Positions 1 to 8,014 of a stretch of 11,726 nucleotides of DNA are shown here, piece by piece. The position numbers and the translations under genes are program-made. The notes below the pieces were generated by a model. It had not been told where the DNA came from. It saw only the letters and a program-made list of their open reading frames with translations, and did not search any database. How positions within the stretch are numbered: position 1 is the stretch's first letter; every line of letters begins with the position of its first letter. The stretch comes from CAWFGW01 sp963815495 (GTDB lineage: Bacteria; Bacteroidota; Bacteroidia; Cytophagales; JAAEPT01), in NCBI GenBank assembly GCA_963815495.1, contig CAWFGW010000027.1:1-11726 (forward strand), written 5' to 3'.

Positions 1-2
1 CG

Positions 3-68
3 GGCGGCAAAGTCCACCGAGAGCTCCAGATGGAGATGGCGCGTGGTTCCCTGAAGTCAGATCACTGA
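3..68 (+). CDS. Possible C-terminal tail of a gene entering from the left (partial)
   Basis: Frame 3 of the plus strand is open from the window edge and ends in TGA at 66-68. It gives about 21 residues ending in GSLKSDH, of balanced, charged composition, unlike the Arg/Ser/Pro-rich shadow translations. The other two forward frames look like shadows. Nothing in so short a piece identifies a family. The call rests only on composition and on the next gene (HAD, minus strand) being placed convergently just beyond it. It could equally be non-coding. Confidence 0.3.
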   Translation, partial: GGKVHRELQMEMARGSLKSDH

Positions 69-129
69 AGCTGTGGGGGTCGCGGGGGCATGGGTCCTCC
101 TGGGCTCGGTTGCACCTGTATCCGCTCGG

Positions 130-984
130 CTACTCGCCCCGTCCGAGCGACCGGAGCATCGTCAGCGATGCGCAGATCCGCACGCAGTGGGCCAGGCTCT
201 CGAACAGCTCGGATCCCTCGGCGTAGGTCGGCCGCGCCAGGTTCTCGACGCGCTGGTCGGGCTGCTGTTCGTCCTCGGCATCGAAGTGATCGTCGTCGTC
301 GACGGCGATCGCGAACCCTCCATGGCTCTCGATGAACCCGAACGCCTGCAGGTCGGACTGTCCATCGCCGACATAGACCATCTGGTCGAACGGCACGTGC
401 CGGTCGTGCTCGTCCACATGCTGTCCGGCCTGACCCCGGCCATTCGCCCCCTCCCGTCCGTCCGGGTCCAGTCCCTTGCCGAGGGCCTCCAGGTACAGGG
501 CCTTGTCCGGATGCGACACCAGCCGCTTGACCGTGACTGCACGACCGTCGTCATCGTAGTGGAAGGTACTCGCCCAGATCCGGTCCCACGTGTCCTCGAT
601 CGCTGTCGCGCTGATCAGGTCGGCGTATCCGGAGGACAGGACGTGGAACTCGAGCTCGATGTCCTCGGAGATCTCGTGTGCGATGGACCGCAGACGTTCG
701 GGCAGGGACGTCACCTCGTCGTACAGCTCGATGCGCGCGGCCGCCCGGGAGAGCAGGTCGGCCGAGATGGGGTCGTCGTGCGCTCGGCCGGCTTCGATGA
801 GCGCCCAGCCTCGCCGGAGGATCCCGTCCCAGCGACCGCCGAGCGGCTCGACGAACCGGCTCTCCCACTCCTCGCGCGACGTGCCCCATTCCGCCACGAT
901 GGCGTCGATGCTGTCGCTGCCGAGTGTACGATCGAAGTCGAACACCAGGAGGATTCTGGGGATGTGGGCGCGGGTGGCTGGCAT
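130..984 (-). CDS. HAD-superfamily phosphatase (phosphoserine-phosphatase-like)
   Basis: This encodes a 284-residue cytosolic protein with all four HAD motifs. Motif I is DFDRTL with nucleophile Asp16 and acid/base Asp18. Motif II is LSSGY at Ser117/Ser118. A motif III lysine lies near Lys161. Motif IV is GDGQSD with Mg-binding Asp207 and Asp211. Residues 22-110 form the helical cap expected for the phosphoserine-phosphatase-like (subfamily IB) type. The start at 984 is preferred because a perfect AGGAGG (992-997) lies 7 nt upstream; the frame stays open further upstream, but only as an antisense shadow of the channel gene. A Gly/Asp/His-rich insert at about 173-197, just before motif IV, and an acidic stretch near the C terminus look like flexible additions. 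The family dephosphorylates small phosphomonoesters by an aspartyl-phosphate intermediate; the substrate here cannot be told. No frame break is seen. Confidence 0.9.
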   Translation of the reverse strand: MPATRAHIPRILLVFDFDRTLGSDSIDAIVAEWGTSREEWESRFVEPLGGRWDGILRRGWALIEAGRAHDDPISADLLSRAAARIELYDEVTSLPERLRSIAHEISEDIELEFHVLSSGYADLISATAIEDTWDRIWASTFHYDDDGRAVTVKRLVSHPDKALYLEALGKGLDPDGREGANGRGQAGQHVDEHDRHVPFDQMVYVGDGQSDLQAFGFIESHGGFAIAVDDDDHFDAEDEQQPDQRVENLARPTYAEGSELFESLAHCVRICASLTMLRSLGRGE

Positions 985-1038
985 GGGGCGACCTCCTGTG
1001 AGACCGGGTTCCGTTAACTCTCCGCCACTGGAGATCGA
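985..1038. promoter_or_regulatory. Divergent start region between the HAD phosphatase and MscS genes
   Basis: Only 54 bp separate two divergent start codons. The minus-strand side has AGGAGG at 992-997 for the phosphatase. The plus-strand side has GGAG at 1030-1033, 5 nt before the channel ATG. An in-frame TAA at 1015-1017 excludes any longer version of the channel gene. The promoters must lie here or inside the opposing coding sequences. A GTTAAC palindrome (1013-1018) is the only AT-rich spot. No convincing -35/-10 pair is seen. Confidence 0.45.
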
Positions 1039-2671
1039 ATGCTGCTGGTCTTGTGCTGCCTTCCCACGGCCCTCGCGGCCGACCCGAGCGATCGTTGGTT
1101 CTCGCTGGACACCACCGCCGACCAGGGACTGGCCCCTCCGACGCGCGCCCTGGACCTCGAGACCCCGCAGTCCGCTCTGGAGAGCTTCGTCGCGGCGGCC
1201 CGCTCCGGACGGCCGGGGGATGCTGCCCATGTGCTGGACCTGCGGGACATCCCCCGTGGCGACCTGCCGGACCGGGCGATCGAGCTCGCCGAGCGGCTGG
1301 ATGCCGTCCTCGACCGTCGGGTCTGGAACCCCTGGGATCGGCTCCTGGACCGGCCCGACGGGATGCCGACGGACTCCAAGGACAACCCCATGGCGGGAAG
1401 TCCACGCCGCTCGATCCGCATCGCCCTCATCGACATCGACGGCGTCCCCCACGCCATCCGGCTCAACCGCGTCAAGCCCACCGACGGACCCGCCGTCTGG
1501 CGGTTCTCGCGCCAGACCGTCGACAACATCGACCCCTTGTTCGAGGCCTACGGGCCGACCGCATTCGAGCTGTGGATCCCCGATCCGCTACGCGGCAGCG
1601 CTTTCTGGGGCCTGAAATGGTGGGAGATCATCGCCATCCCCGTGATGCTGTTGCTCGCCCTCGGCGCCGCCCTGCTGGTCTTCCGGGGCCTGGGACGTCT
1701 CCGCCGACGGGACGACACGCTCGGGGACTTCGCGGACGGACTGCGGGTTCCAGGCGCACTGGCAGCAGCGACGGTGGTGCTCTGGATCATCACGACGGTC
1801 GTCACCTTCTCGGGCCCTTTCAACGTCGTCTTCGACCCTGCCATCGCCACCCTCCTGATGGTCGCCATCACGCTGGTCGTGGTTCGCCTCATCGATGCCG
1901 GCGTCCAGGCGACGCTCACCGATGGGGTCGATGACCTGTCCGACGTCGAGAACGCCGATGCGCGCGAGACCTACACCAACCTGTCCGCGTTTCGCCGCAT
2001 GCTCCTGCTCATCGGGATGACCGCAGGCCTGGGCGTCGTGCTGTCGCAGACCAACCTGTTCGCCAACCTCGGCCTGTCGCTCGTGGCCTCGGCCAGCGTG
2101 CTCGGCATCGTCCTGGGATTCGCGGGCCGGACCGTCCTGTCGAACATCATGGCCAGCCTGCAGATCGCGTTCTCCAAGAACGCTCGCCTGGGCGACCAGC
2201 TGATCTTCGACGGCTACCTGTGCTACGTCGAGAAGATCCACTTCACCTACGTGCAGCTGCGCACCTGGGACGACCGACGCCTGATCGTCCCGGTCACCGA
2301 GCTGACCTCACAGACCTTCGAGAACCTGTCATCGGTCACCCCGGAGACCATCCGCTCGATCCGATTCGAGCTCGACCCGCGTGCCGACCCGGAACTCCTG
2401 CGGGACGCGTACGAGAGCTTTCTCGATGGAGAGGAGCGTGCCGACGACCACCGGGAGTTCATCATCGTCGACCACAGTCCGCATTCGGTCACCCTGCGGG
2501 CCGAGCTTCCGCTCTCCGTCGGCGAGCATCGGCTGGGACGTCCTGGTCGCCCTGCGCGCACATCTCCTGGCCGAGGCCCGCAAGCTGGAGGACGGTGGAC
2601 AGGTGATCTTCCCGACCCAGCGAGAGAGCCACATGAACTACGCCGACCGGGCGAAACCGGAGCCCTCCTGA
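1039..2671 (+). CDS. MscS-family mechanosensitive ion channel with an N-terminal periplasmic domain (one frame break)
   Basis: Repaired, this is about 543 residues. It begins with a very short signal sequence cleaved after about residue 14 (TALA then ADP). A soluble, presumably periplasmic region runs to about 190. Hydrophobic segments follow at about 194-215, 240-260, 269-289, 321-338 and 344-378. The last is the Gly/Ala-rich pore-lining helix of MscS, ending in IMASLQIAF. After it come the beta-domain signatures KNARLGDQLIF and LRTWDDRRLIVPV, typical of the larger MscS-like channels. These open under membrane tension to release solutes after osmotic downshift. The start is fixed by an in-frame stop at 1015-1017 and by GGAG 5 nt upstream. 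A frame break lies near 2515-2525: the reading moves from LPLSV into SIGWDVLVALRAHLLAEA and ends at TGA 2669-2671 after KPEPS. One extra base explains it. The gene converges on the metal transporter with a 42-bp gap holding a run of eight G but no clear terminator hairpin. Confidence 0.88.
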
Positions 2672-2713
2672 CGCGACATCGCCCTCACGGGGGGGGTGGT
2701 CGATCACACTCTC

Positions 2714-3647
2714 TCAGAGCATCCGACGGCTGCGGAACCACAGGTACTCCATGATCCCGAGCACCACGAGCAGCACCGTGACCATCGAAAACGCGATCGG
2801 GCTGTCCACACCCGGCATGCCGCCGACGTTGATGCCCAGCAACCCCGTCAGCAGCCCCAGCGGCAGGAAGATCGCCGCGACGATCGACAGCATGTACATC
2901 GTCTGGTTCATCTGCTCGGCGACGCGATTGGAGAGCTCCTCGGCGGTCACAGCGGCTCGCTCCCGGCTGCTGTCCAGGGTCTCGAGGTAGCGGGTGACCC
3001 GGTCTCCCGTCTCGCGGAGATGCGCCCGATGGACGTCGTTGAGCCAGGTGACCCGCTCCGCATGGAGTCTGCCGATGGTCTCGCGCTGTGGCGCCAGGTA
3101 GCGCCGCAGTGCGATGGACTCCCGGCGCAGATTGGACAGCCCCGTCCGTAGTTCGCGGCTGGTCGCGTTCAGGACCGCATCCTCCAGACCATCGGCGCGG
3201 TCTTCGATGCCCTCGACGTGCTCGCCAATCCGGATCAGCATGCGGTCGAGGATGTCGATCAGGAACTCACCGGTGTCCTTGGGCCCCCCACCGCTGCCGA
3301 AGGACGCCAGGATGTCCGACACCGCCACCAGCTTGCGGCGCTGGATGGTGAGACCGGTCCCCCTCGAGCCACATGCGCAGCGCGACCATGTCCTCCGGGT
3401 CCCCCTCGTTGGCGACGTTGATGCCACGCAGGATGAGGAACAGTCCGTCTCCGGAGACCAGGCTGCGGGGCCGGGTGTCGTCCGCCAGCAGCGCCTCGGC
3501 GAGGACCGAATCGATGCCGCTGTCTTCGTACAGCCACCGTCTGTCGGCGGGGTCCTTCTGGTCCAGGTGCAACCAGAGCACACCGGATCCGGAGACATCG
3601 GTGGTACGCCCCTGGCCGTCGAAGATGTTCTCGTGCAACGGGCTCAT
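2714..3647 (-). CDS. CorA-superfamily metal transporter, ZntB-like (one homopolymer frame break)
   Basis: Repaired, this is about 310 residues, a normal length for ZntB/CorA. The N-terminal cytoplasmic funnel starts with MSPLHENIF and includes LWLHLD and LILRGIN. A long helical region (about 105-240) follows, rich in charged residues. Two closing transmembrane helices (about 243-265 and 278-300) flank the loop motif. That loop reads GINVGGMPG, so the canonical CorA GMN is GIN, which is the pattern seen in the zinc-handling ZntB branch rather than in Mg transporters. The start at 3647 has GGAGGGG (3652-3658) just upstream. A frame break sits at a run of five C at 3359-3363. Removing one base joins VALRMWLEG to TGLTIQRRKL without losing residues, so a homopolymer sequencing error is the simplest reading. 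The inferred job is inner-membrane divalent metal transport. Confidence 0.87.
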
Positions 3648-3678
3648 GGATCCCCTCCGAGGTACGCTAGGCTATCCC

Positions 3679-4729
3679 GTGCGCCCACACTCCCACGACC
3701 TGATCCCTCGCGTGTTGCAACCCTCCGCACCCGAACTGTCGATCGTCGTGCCGGTACGCGACGAGCGAGACGGTCTCGCCGCGTTGGTCACGCGGTTGAC
3801 GGCGGTCCTCGATGCCCTGCCCGAGACCTGGGAGCTGCTGTTCGTCGACGATGGCAGTCGGGACGGCTCGGTGCCGGAGATGGAGCCGCCTGAGAGCGAT
3901 GGACGCCCGCATCGGAGGTCCTGCAGCTGTCTCGCGACTTCGGGCGTCAGCCGGCCATCACGGCTGGAATGGACCACGCTCGGGGGCAGGCCGGTGATCG
4001 TGATGGATGCCGATCTGCAGGAACACCACCCCGAGCTCCTCTCCGTCATGGTCGCCCACTGGCGAGACGGCGTGGACGTCGTCTACGGGGTCCGGTCGGC
4101 CCGTCTCGCAGAGTCACGCTTCAAGCGCTGGACGGCGGCGGCATTCTACCGACTGCTCGCCAGCCTCTCGCCCATCGACATCCCGGTCGACTCCGGGTGA
4201 CTTCCGGTTGATGAGCCGTCGGGCGGTCGATGCGCTGCGCATCGACGATGCCGGAGCGCGGTCGGTACGGTCCAGGGGATGGTCGCCTGGGTCGGCTTCC
4301 GGCAGATCGGCCGACCTTCGAACGCGACCCCCGGACCGAGGGGCGCACCAGTACCCGCCGATGAAGATGCTGGCGTTCGCTGCGGGACGCGATGTTCGGC
4401 TTCAGCACGGTCCCACTGCGCCTGGCCACCACGCTCGGGTTCGCGATGGCGCTGCTCGCGACCTGTCTCTTCGTTCGAGCGGCCGCCCTGAAGCTCTTCC
4501 TGGGGACGGGTCTGCACGGGTGGACGTCGCTCATCGCGGTCGTCGTGCTGATCGGCAGCGCGCAAGCTCGTCTGCCTCGGCATCATCGGAAGAGTACGTC
4601 GGACGGGTGTACGAGGAGGTGAAGCGGCGGCCCCTGCACCTGGTGAGCGGGTACGACGCGCCGAAAGTCATGGAGCATGCTCGCGATTCCCATGGCGTCC
4701 AAGGGTCAGACTCCGAGAGGCGCCGATGA
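3679..4729 (+). pseudogene. GtrB/ArnC-like polyprenyl-phosphate glycosyltransferase (GT2), broken by about 11 single-base indels
   Basis: As read, the gene cannot be translated, but following the conserved protein through the frames gives a coherent 347-residue family 2 glycosyltransferase. In order it shows ELSIVVPVRDE, LLFVDDGSRDG (nucleotide-binding Asp pair), LQLSRDFGRQPAI, VIVMDADLQ (metal-binding DxD), FKRWTAAAFYRLL, the VDSGDFRLMSR loop, ERGRYV, and KMLAFA followed by RDAMFGFS. Two transmembrane helices and the hallmark tail GIIGEYVGRVYEEVKRRP close it. Such enzymes load a sugar from a nucleotide donor onto undecaprenyl phosphate at the inner membrane. Breaks lie near 3885, 3915, 3988, 4196, 4243, 4265, 4313, 4352, 4382, 4566 and 4590. 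About nine are extra bases and two missing, and the corrected length is an exact multiple of three. The start is uncertain: GTG 3679, or GTG 3712 giving MLQPSAPEL; neither has a strong ribosome site. The stop overlaps the next gene by ATGA. Key residues are intact, which favours sequence error over decay. Confidence 0.8.
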
Positions 4730-6540
4730 CCCCCTTCCTGATGCTGTTCGCCTGCTTCCCAGAAGTGACCGCGCCCCCCACTGCGGAGGGCGACGCGGAT
4801 GCTGACGCAGACGCGGACGCCGATGCAGATGCAGACTCGGACGCAGACGCGGACGCGGACGCTGATGCGGACGCGGATGCCGATGCCGATGCAGACGCGG
4901 ACGCCGATGCAGACGCCGACGCCGACGCCGATGCAGACGCGGACGCCGATGCGGACGCGGACGCCGACGCAGACGCGACGCAGACGCCGATGCAGACGCA
5001 GACGCCGATGCGGACGCAGACGCCGATGCGGACGCCGACGCCGATGCAGACGCCGACGCCGACGCCGACGCAGACGCCGATGCGGACGCCGACGCCGATG
5101 CGGATGCGGACGCCGACTGCCCAGACGACAGCCAGGAGCCCAACGACACCAGAGCCCTCAGGTGCTCTCGCTCCCGCCGGCGGTGGATCCTGGGTCATCA
5201 CGGGATCGAGCGAGGACTGGTGGGCGACCACCGTGCAGCCGGACGAGCGAGTGATCTGGACCATCGAGTTCGATCACGACATCAGCGACGTCGACATGAG
5301 ACTCTTCGTGGAAGGCGAAGCGGACTCTGTGGACTCGTCCGCCTCGACCGGGGACCTGGAGGTCGTCGAGTGGCTCAACACGACCGGTGCTCCCGCGACC
5401 GCGCAAGCCCGGGTCTACCACTACCAGGCCAGCCCCGACGACTGCATCTCCTACGAGATGGACATCGAGTACGAGACACCGACCTGTATCGATCAACACG
5501 GCTTCTCGAACTCGACCCAGGACACCGCCGTACGGGTGACCGACGACAGTCAGACGATGAACCTGTTCCATGCCCTGGATGTCGACGACTGGTTCGTCTG
5601 GGAGGTGCCGGCCTGGGGCGTGATCGAGTTCGAGACCCGGCTGCCCGACGATGCCGACTTTTCCCCGCTTTTCGTCGACATCGATGACAACCTGCTGATC
5701 AGCGGAGCGGCCGTCGACGACATCCCCGGCCCCGACACGATCCGGACGAGCAGGTACTACAACCCCACGAGCCAGCCCGTCGACATCTACCTCCAGATCG
5801 GGAGCTACTCGGGTGCCACGGTCGAGTGCTCCGACTACGACGTCCAAGCCACCGTTTCCGCGGGCGCCGACTGCAGCACCGACGAGGCCGCAGACAACGA
5901 CGACCCGGATTCGACCGTACGCTGGCGGGCCATCTGGAACCTGGACCCTGACCGACGGGGACCTCGACGCGTTCACCGTGACCGTCCCAGCAGGCGAGTT
6001 CGCTCGCGTCGACTTCGAAGAGACGGTCGACCACTCCAACAGCGGGCGGAGCCGGGTGTACACCGCGGATGGAGACCTCATCCACGAAGACTCGTGGTTT
6101 CTGTCGACCCACGTCCGCAATCCCGGGAACACCAGCGAGACCTACACGTGGTGGGCGAGACCGCGACCCAGGATGAGCCCCAGTGCGTGCTGTACACCGT
6201 CGACATCGACTACTCCTCGGCGTCCTGTGACGATGATGCGCAGGAGCCGAACGACCACCAGGGTCAAGCGCGTCCGCTGGCTGGCAACGTGTTCGGTCTG
6301 AAGCTCGGCGGCGGAGACGTGGACTGGTTCGAGTTCCAGGTCCCGGCCGGCCAGACCCTGACGGTCGAAGACGACAGCAGCCAGATCCGCACTGTCTTCT
6401 ACGATGGACAGGACCGCGTGTCGGGCTTCCCGAGCCTGGGCGTGACCAACACGTCGAACAGCACCGTGACCTGGACGATGTCGGCGTTCCGGTGGAGCGC
6501 CGGCTGCGAGACCTACGACCTGCTGGTCACGCTGCAGTGA
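4726..6540 (+). CDS. Surface lipoprotein with a long Asp-Ala repeat and four PPC-like domains
   Basis: The start ATG overlaps the glycosyltransferase stop (ATGA), with GAGAGG (4715-4720) 5 nt upstream. The first ten residues, MTPFLMLFAC, form a minimal lipoprotein signal with lipobox L-F-A-C and lipidated Cys10. After a short Pro/Thr stretch comes about 109 residues of (Asp-Ala)n. Four beta-rich units of about 105-129 residues follow, each opening with Cys-x-Asp and containing a DW/D-x-F strand followed by VPAG or a variant. This resembles bacterial pre-peptidase C-terminal (PPC) domains. Four frame breaks are needed: near 4977 (one base missing inside the repeat), 5156 (extra), 5925 (extra) and 6155 (missing). 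They cancel, so the gene ends in its starting frame at 6538-6540, for about 604 residues. A naive translation of frame 1 gives a false TPMQTQTP tract at 4978-5150. The role is unknown; an acidic stalk displaying adhesion or binding modules outside the outer membrane is inferred. Confidence 0.8.
   Translation: MTPFLMLFACFPEVTAPPTAEGDADADADADADADADSDADADADADADADADADADADADADADADADADADADADADADADATQTPMQTQTPMRTQTPMRTPTPMQTPTPTPTQTPMRTPTPMRMRTPTAQTTARSPTTPEPSGALAPAGGGSWVITGSSEDWWATTVQPDERVIWTIEFDHDISDVDMRLFVEGEADSVDSSASTGDLEVVEWLNTTGAPATAQARVYHYQASPDDCISYEMDIEYETPTCIDQHGFSNSTQDTAVRVTDDSQTMNLFHALDVDDWFVWEVPAWGVIEFETRLPDDADFSPLFVDIDDNLLISGAAVDDIPGPDTIRTSRYYNPTSQPVDIYLQIGSYSGATVECSDYDVQATVSAGADCSTDEAADNDDPDSTVRWRAIWNLDPDRRGPRRVHRDRPSRRVRSRRLRRDGRPLQQRAEPGVHRGWRPHPRRLVVSVDPRPQSREHQRDLHVVGETATQDEPQCVLYTVDIDYSSASCDDDAQEPNDHQGQARPLAGNVFGLKLGGGDVDWFEFQVPAGQTLTVEDDSSQIRTVFYDGQDRVSGFPSLGVTNTSNSTVTWTMSAFRWSAGCETYDLLVTLQ
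4792..5117 (+). repeat. Hexanucleotide minisatellite encoding about 54 Asp-Ala units
   Basis: The tract is built of GAY-GCN hexamers, mixing GAC/GAT with GCA, GCC, GCG and GCT. It encodes DADADA with a single Ser interruption (DADSDAD) near the start. One base is missing at 4977/4978, after which the Asp-Ala coding continues in frame 3 up to DADCPDD at about 5109-5126. The codons are shuffled rather than identical, so it is not a fresh pure microsatellite. The opposite strand gives meaningless Ser-Ala repeats. Confidence 0.9.
5118..6540 (+). repeat. Four tandem cysteine-bracketed beta-domain repeats inside the Asp-Ala lipoprotein
   Basis: Unit starts are marked by Cys codons at 5118 (CPDDSQEPND), 5485 (CIDQHGF), 5872 (CSTDEAADND) and 6226 (CDDDAQEPND). 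Each unit has a second Cys near its end: 5443 (CISYEMDIEY), 5827 (CSDYDVQATV), 6184 (CVLYTVDIDY) and 6505 (CETYDLLVTL). The closing Cys is followed after 14-15 residues by the next opening Cys, so the spacing is regular. The central strand is conserved as EDWW, DDWFVWEVPA, DLDAFTVTVPAG and DWFEFQVPAG. One disulfide per domain is the natural inference. Confidence 0.75.
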
Positions 6541-6997
6541 ACGTCGCGTACCTCGCGTGACGGGACACACAGCGCGACTCGATGGGACGATGCCCTCGAG
6601 CCCGACCCGATGACGGGACTGTTGCAGCCCGCATCCGATGCCGAGGCGATGGCCCTGTCGGAGCCCCTCTGCGACGAGCCTGCTGAAGACTCGGCCGACC
6701 GGGCACCCCCACCATCTGGCCCGACACTCGCAATGCCGTCGCCGACGTGTTCCGACCGTGGTCCACCGGTGACCTCGTCTACGAGGCCGACGTCGCAGCC
6801 GCCGCTGTCGTTCATGTGAGTCGACGGGACGCTGTCACACCCGCTCCGCGAGACGCCGAACGCGGGTGACTGCCGGATTCAGAGCCCGTCCGGTGGAGTC
6901 GACCACCCCTGTGCCCCCCAATTCAGCCGACCGTGCCGCGGCACAACGTCCACAGCAGGACGCCCGATTGGGTGGACGCTCCCGACCGACCCCGGGT
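6541..6997. other. About 460 bp between convergent genes with no convincing gene
   Basis: This lies between the stop of the Asp-Ala lipoprotein and the stop of the minus-strand lipoprotein. Short open frames exist on both strands but have shadow-like compositions. The best stretch is a plus-strand piece around 6712-6870 reading IWPDTRNAVADVF then STGDLVYEADVAAAAVVHV. It could be the relic or frame-broken end of a gene, but it matches nothing recognised and has no visible start. No strong hairpin followed by T-rich sequence was seen, so the terminators expected for two converging units were not identified. Confidence 0.5.
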
Positions 6998-8014
6998 TCA
7001 GAACGGACCCGCCTGACCCCCGCCGAGCTCCTCGACCGCAGCGGCCACCTCTGGACAGTACTCCTCGATGCACTGCGGATAGTCGGCGACCCATCCCAAC
7101 AGGTACCCCAGCACGTCCTGGGCCTCGTCGGGAGGAAGCCCCCCCAGCTGTCCGATCTCCTCCAGGATGCCCATGCACTCCATCGTCAGGATGTCTTCCG
7201 GTGGACAGGGCTCCCCGTCCGGTCCGAAGTTGTCGGGAGCCCCCGCCGCATCGTTGGAGCCGGATTCTATGCTGTCGTCGAAGTCGGGATTCCCGTCACA
7301 ATCCCAGTCGCTTCCGACGTTTCCGTAGTACCCGATGTGCAGCGTGGCAGCCGTCTCGTCCGCGCGCTGCATCCAGGCCTCCCACGGCAACTGGCAGAAC
7401 GGCCCCGGAGCGACCTCGATCAGATGGAACCCACCGGTGGGGGTCCACAGGGGCCCCGGGGGCTCGGTGACCCTGGGGTCCTCGGGATCCTCGGGATCGA
7501 AATCGGGGTCGTCGTCGGTACCGGACGGAGGTGCGACAGCGGGCTCGGCCTGGTCTGGAACGTACGGCAGGTCCGATCCCGGGACGAAGAGCACGGCCGC
7601 GTTGTAGGCGCCCCCGATCAGCGGCTCGGTCTCGGTGTCCCAGGTGCCGCTGCCGTCCAGGTCCTCGAACAACAGGATCTGCCCGACGCTGGCCTCGAGG
7701 ACCTGACCGCCCGCGACCCGCAGCTTGCTGGCTTCTGGAGGCGCCTGGTAGATCTTCAGCGTGTACCGCGCTGGAAACTGGGTCTCGACCACCACCGCCT
7801 GGGTCGACAGTTCCACGGCGGTGTCGTTGGCCCACAGCAGGGCGACCCCCACCTCGCCCCGCAGCTGCATCGCCGCGTCCGACTGCACCACCCCTTCGAT
7901 CTGGAACAGGGGCTCTCCCTTGTAGTCCTTGCCCGCCAGCGAACCGCAGCCCGCGAGAGCCAGCATCAGCGCGAGGGTGAAGGGTTCGATGACTCTGGCT
8001 GACCTAGCGAACAT
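6998..8014 (-). CDS. Lipoprotein with a calcium-loop-like motif, last gene of the caspase operon
   Basis: This is 338 residues with no frame break. The signal sequence runs from MFARSARV, with two arginines and then a hydrophobic core, to lipobox L-A-G-C with lipidated Cys23. The +2 residue is Gly, which does not suggest inner-membrane retention. Residues 35-130 form a beta-rich domain ending in FEDLDGSGTWD (116-126), an Asp-rich loop resembling EF-hand or dockerin calcium sites. A Pro/Asp-rich linker (about 154-195) leads to a second domain with DWDCDGNPDFDD (236-247). Six further cysteines follow the lipidated one, including CIEEYC near the end. The start at 8014 is chosen for the lipoprotein signal and a GGAG about 10 nt upstream; it lies inside the end of the caspase gene (11-bp overlap), implying translational coupling. 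The frame is open further upstream only as a shadow. The family is not recognised. Its position suggests an outer-membrane partner or substrate of the caspase-barrel protein. Confidence 0.82.
   Translation of the reverse strand: MFARSARVIEPFTLALMLALAGCGSLAGKDYKGEPLFQIEGVVQSDAAMQLRGEVGVALLWANDTAVELSTQAVVVETQFPARYTLKIYQAPPEASKLRVAGGQVLEASVGQILLFEDLDGSGTWDTETEPLIGGAYNAAVLFVPGSDLPYVPDQAEPAVAPPSGTDDDPDFDPEDPEDPRVTEPPGPLWTPTGGFHLIEVAPGPFCQLPWEAWMQRADETAATLHIGYYGNVGSDWDCDGNPDFDDSIESGSNDAAGAPDNFGPDGEPCPPEDILTMECMGILEEIGQLGGLPPDEAQDVLGYLLGWVADYPQCIEEYCPEVAAAVEELGGGQAGPF

Noticed and set aside
78..107. Nine-residue minus-strand open frame (MPPRPPQLQ) preceded by AGGAGG
   Set aside because: It is too short to support, with no repeated or regulatory codons; probably chance in G-rich sequence.
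73..1017. 314-residue plus-strand open frame opposite the HAD phosphatase
   Set aside because: It is the antisense shadow of a gene with complete HAD motifs; its composition is typical of high-GC antisense frames and it has no recognisable domain.
2672..2713. Bidirectional terminator between the converging channel and transporter genes, including a run of eight G
   Set aside because: There is no inverted repeat of useful length and no T-rich tract on either strand; the G run is just a homopolymer.
4792..5117. CRISPR-like or non-coding tandem array
   Set aside because: There are no unique spacers. The 6-bp period is coding throughout, apart from one frame slip.
4978..5150. Thr-Pro-Met/Gln repeat domain in the uncorrected lipoprotein translation
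   Set aside because: It is an artefact of reading the Asp-Ala array out of frame after a missing base at 4977; the other frame continues DADA up to DCPDDSQEPND.
4668..5264. Minus-strand frame with Ser-Ala and Val-Gly repeats
   Set aside because: It is the reverse complement of the Asp-Ala hexamer array; the plus strand has the lipobox, ribosome site and downstream domains.
6993..7011. Hairpin CGGGT/ACCCG at the end of the operon as a terminator
   Set aside because: It has only five pairs, overlaps the last codons of the lipoprotein gene and has no T run.
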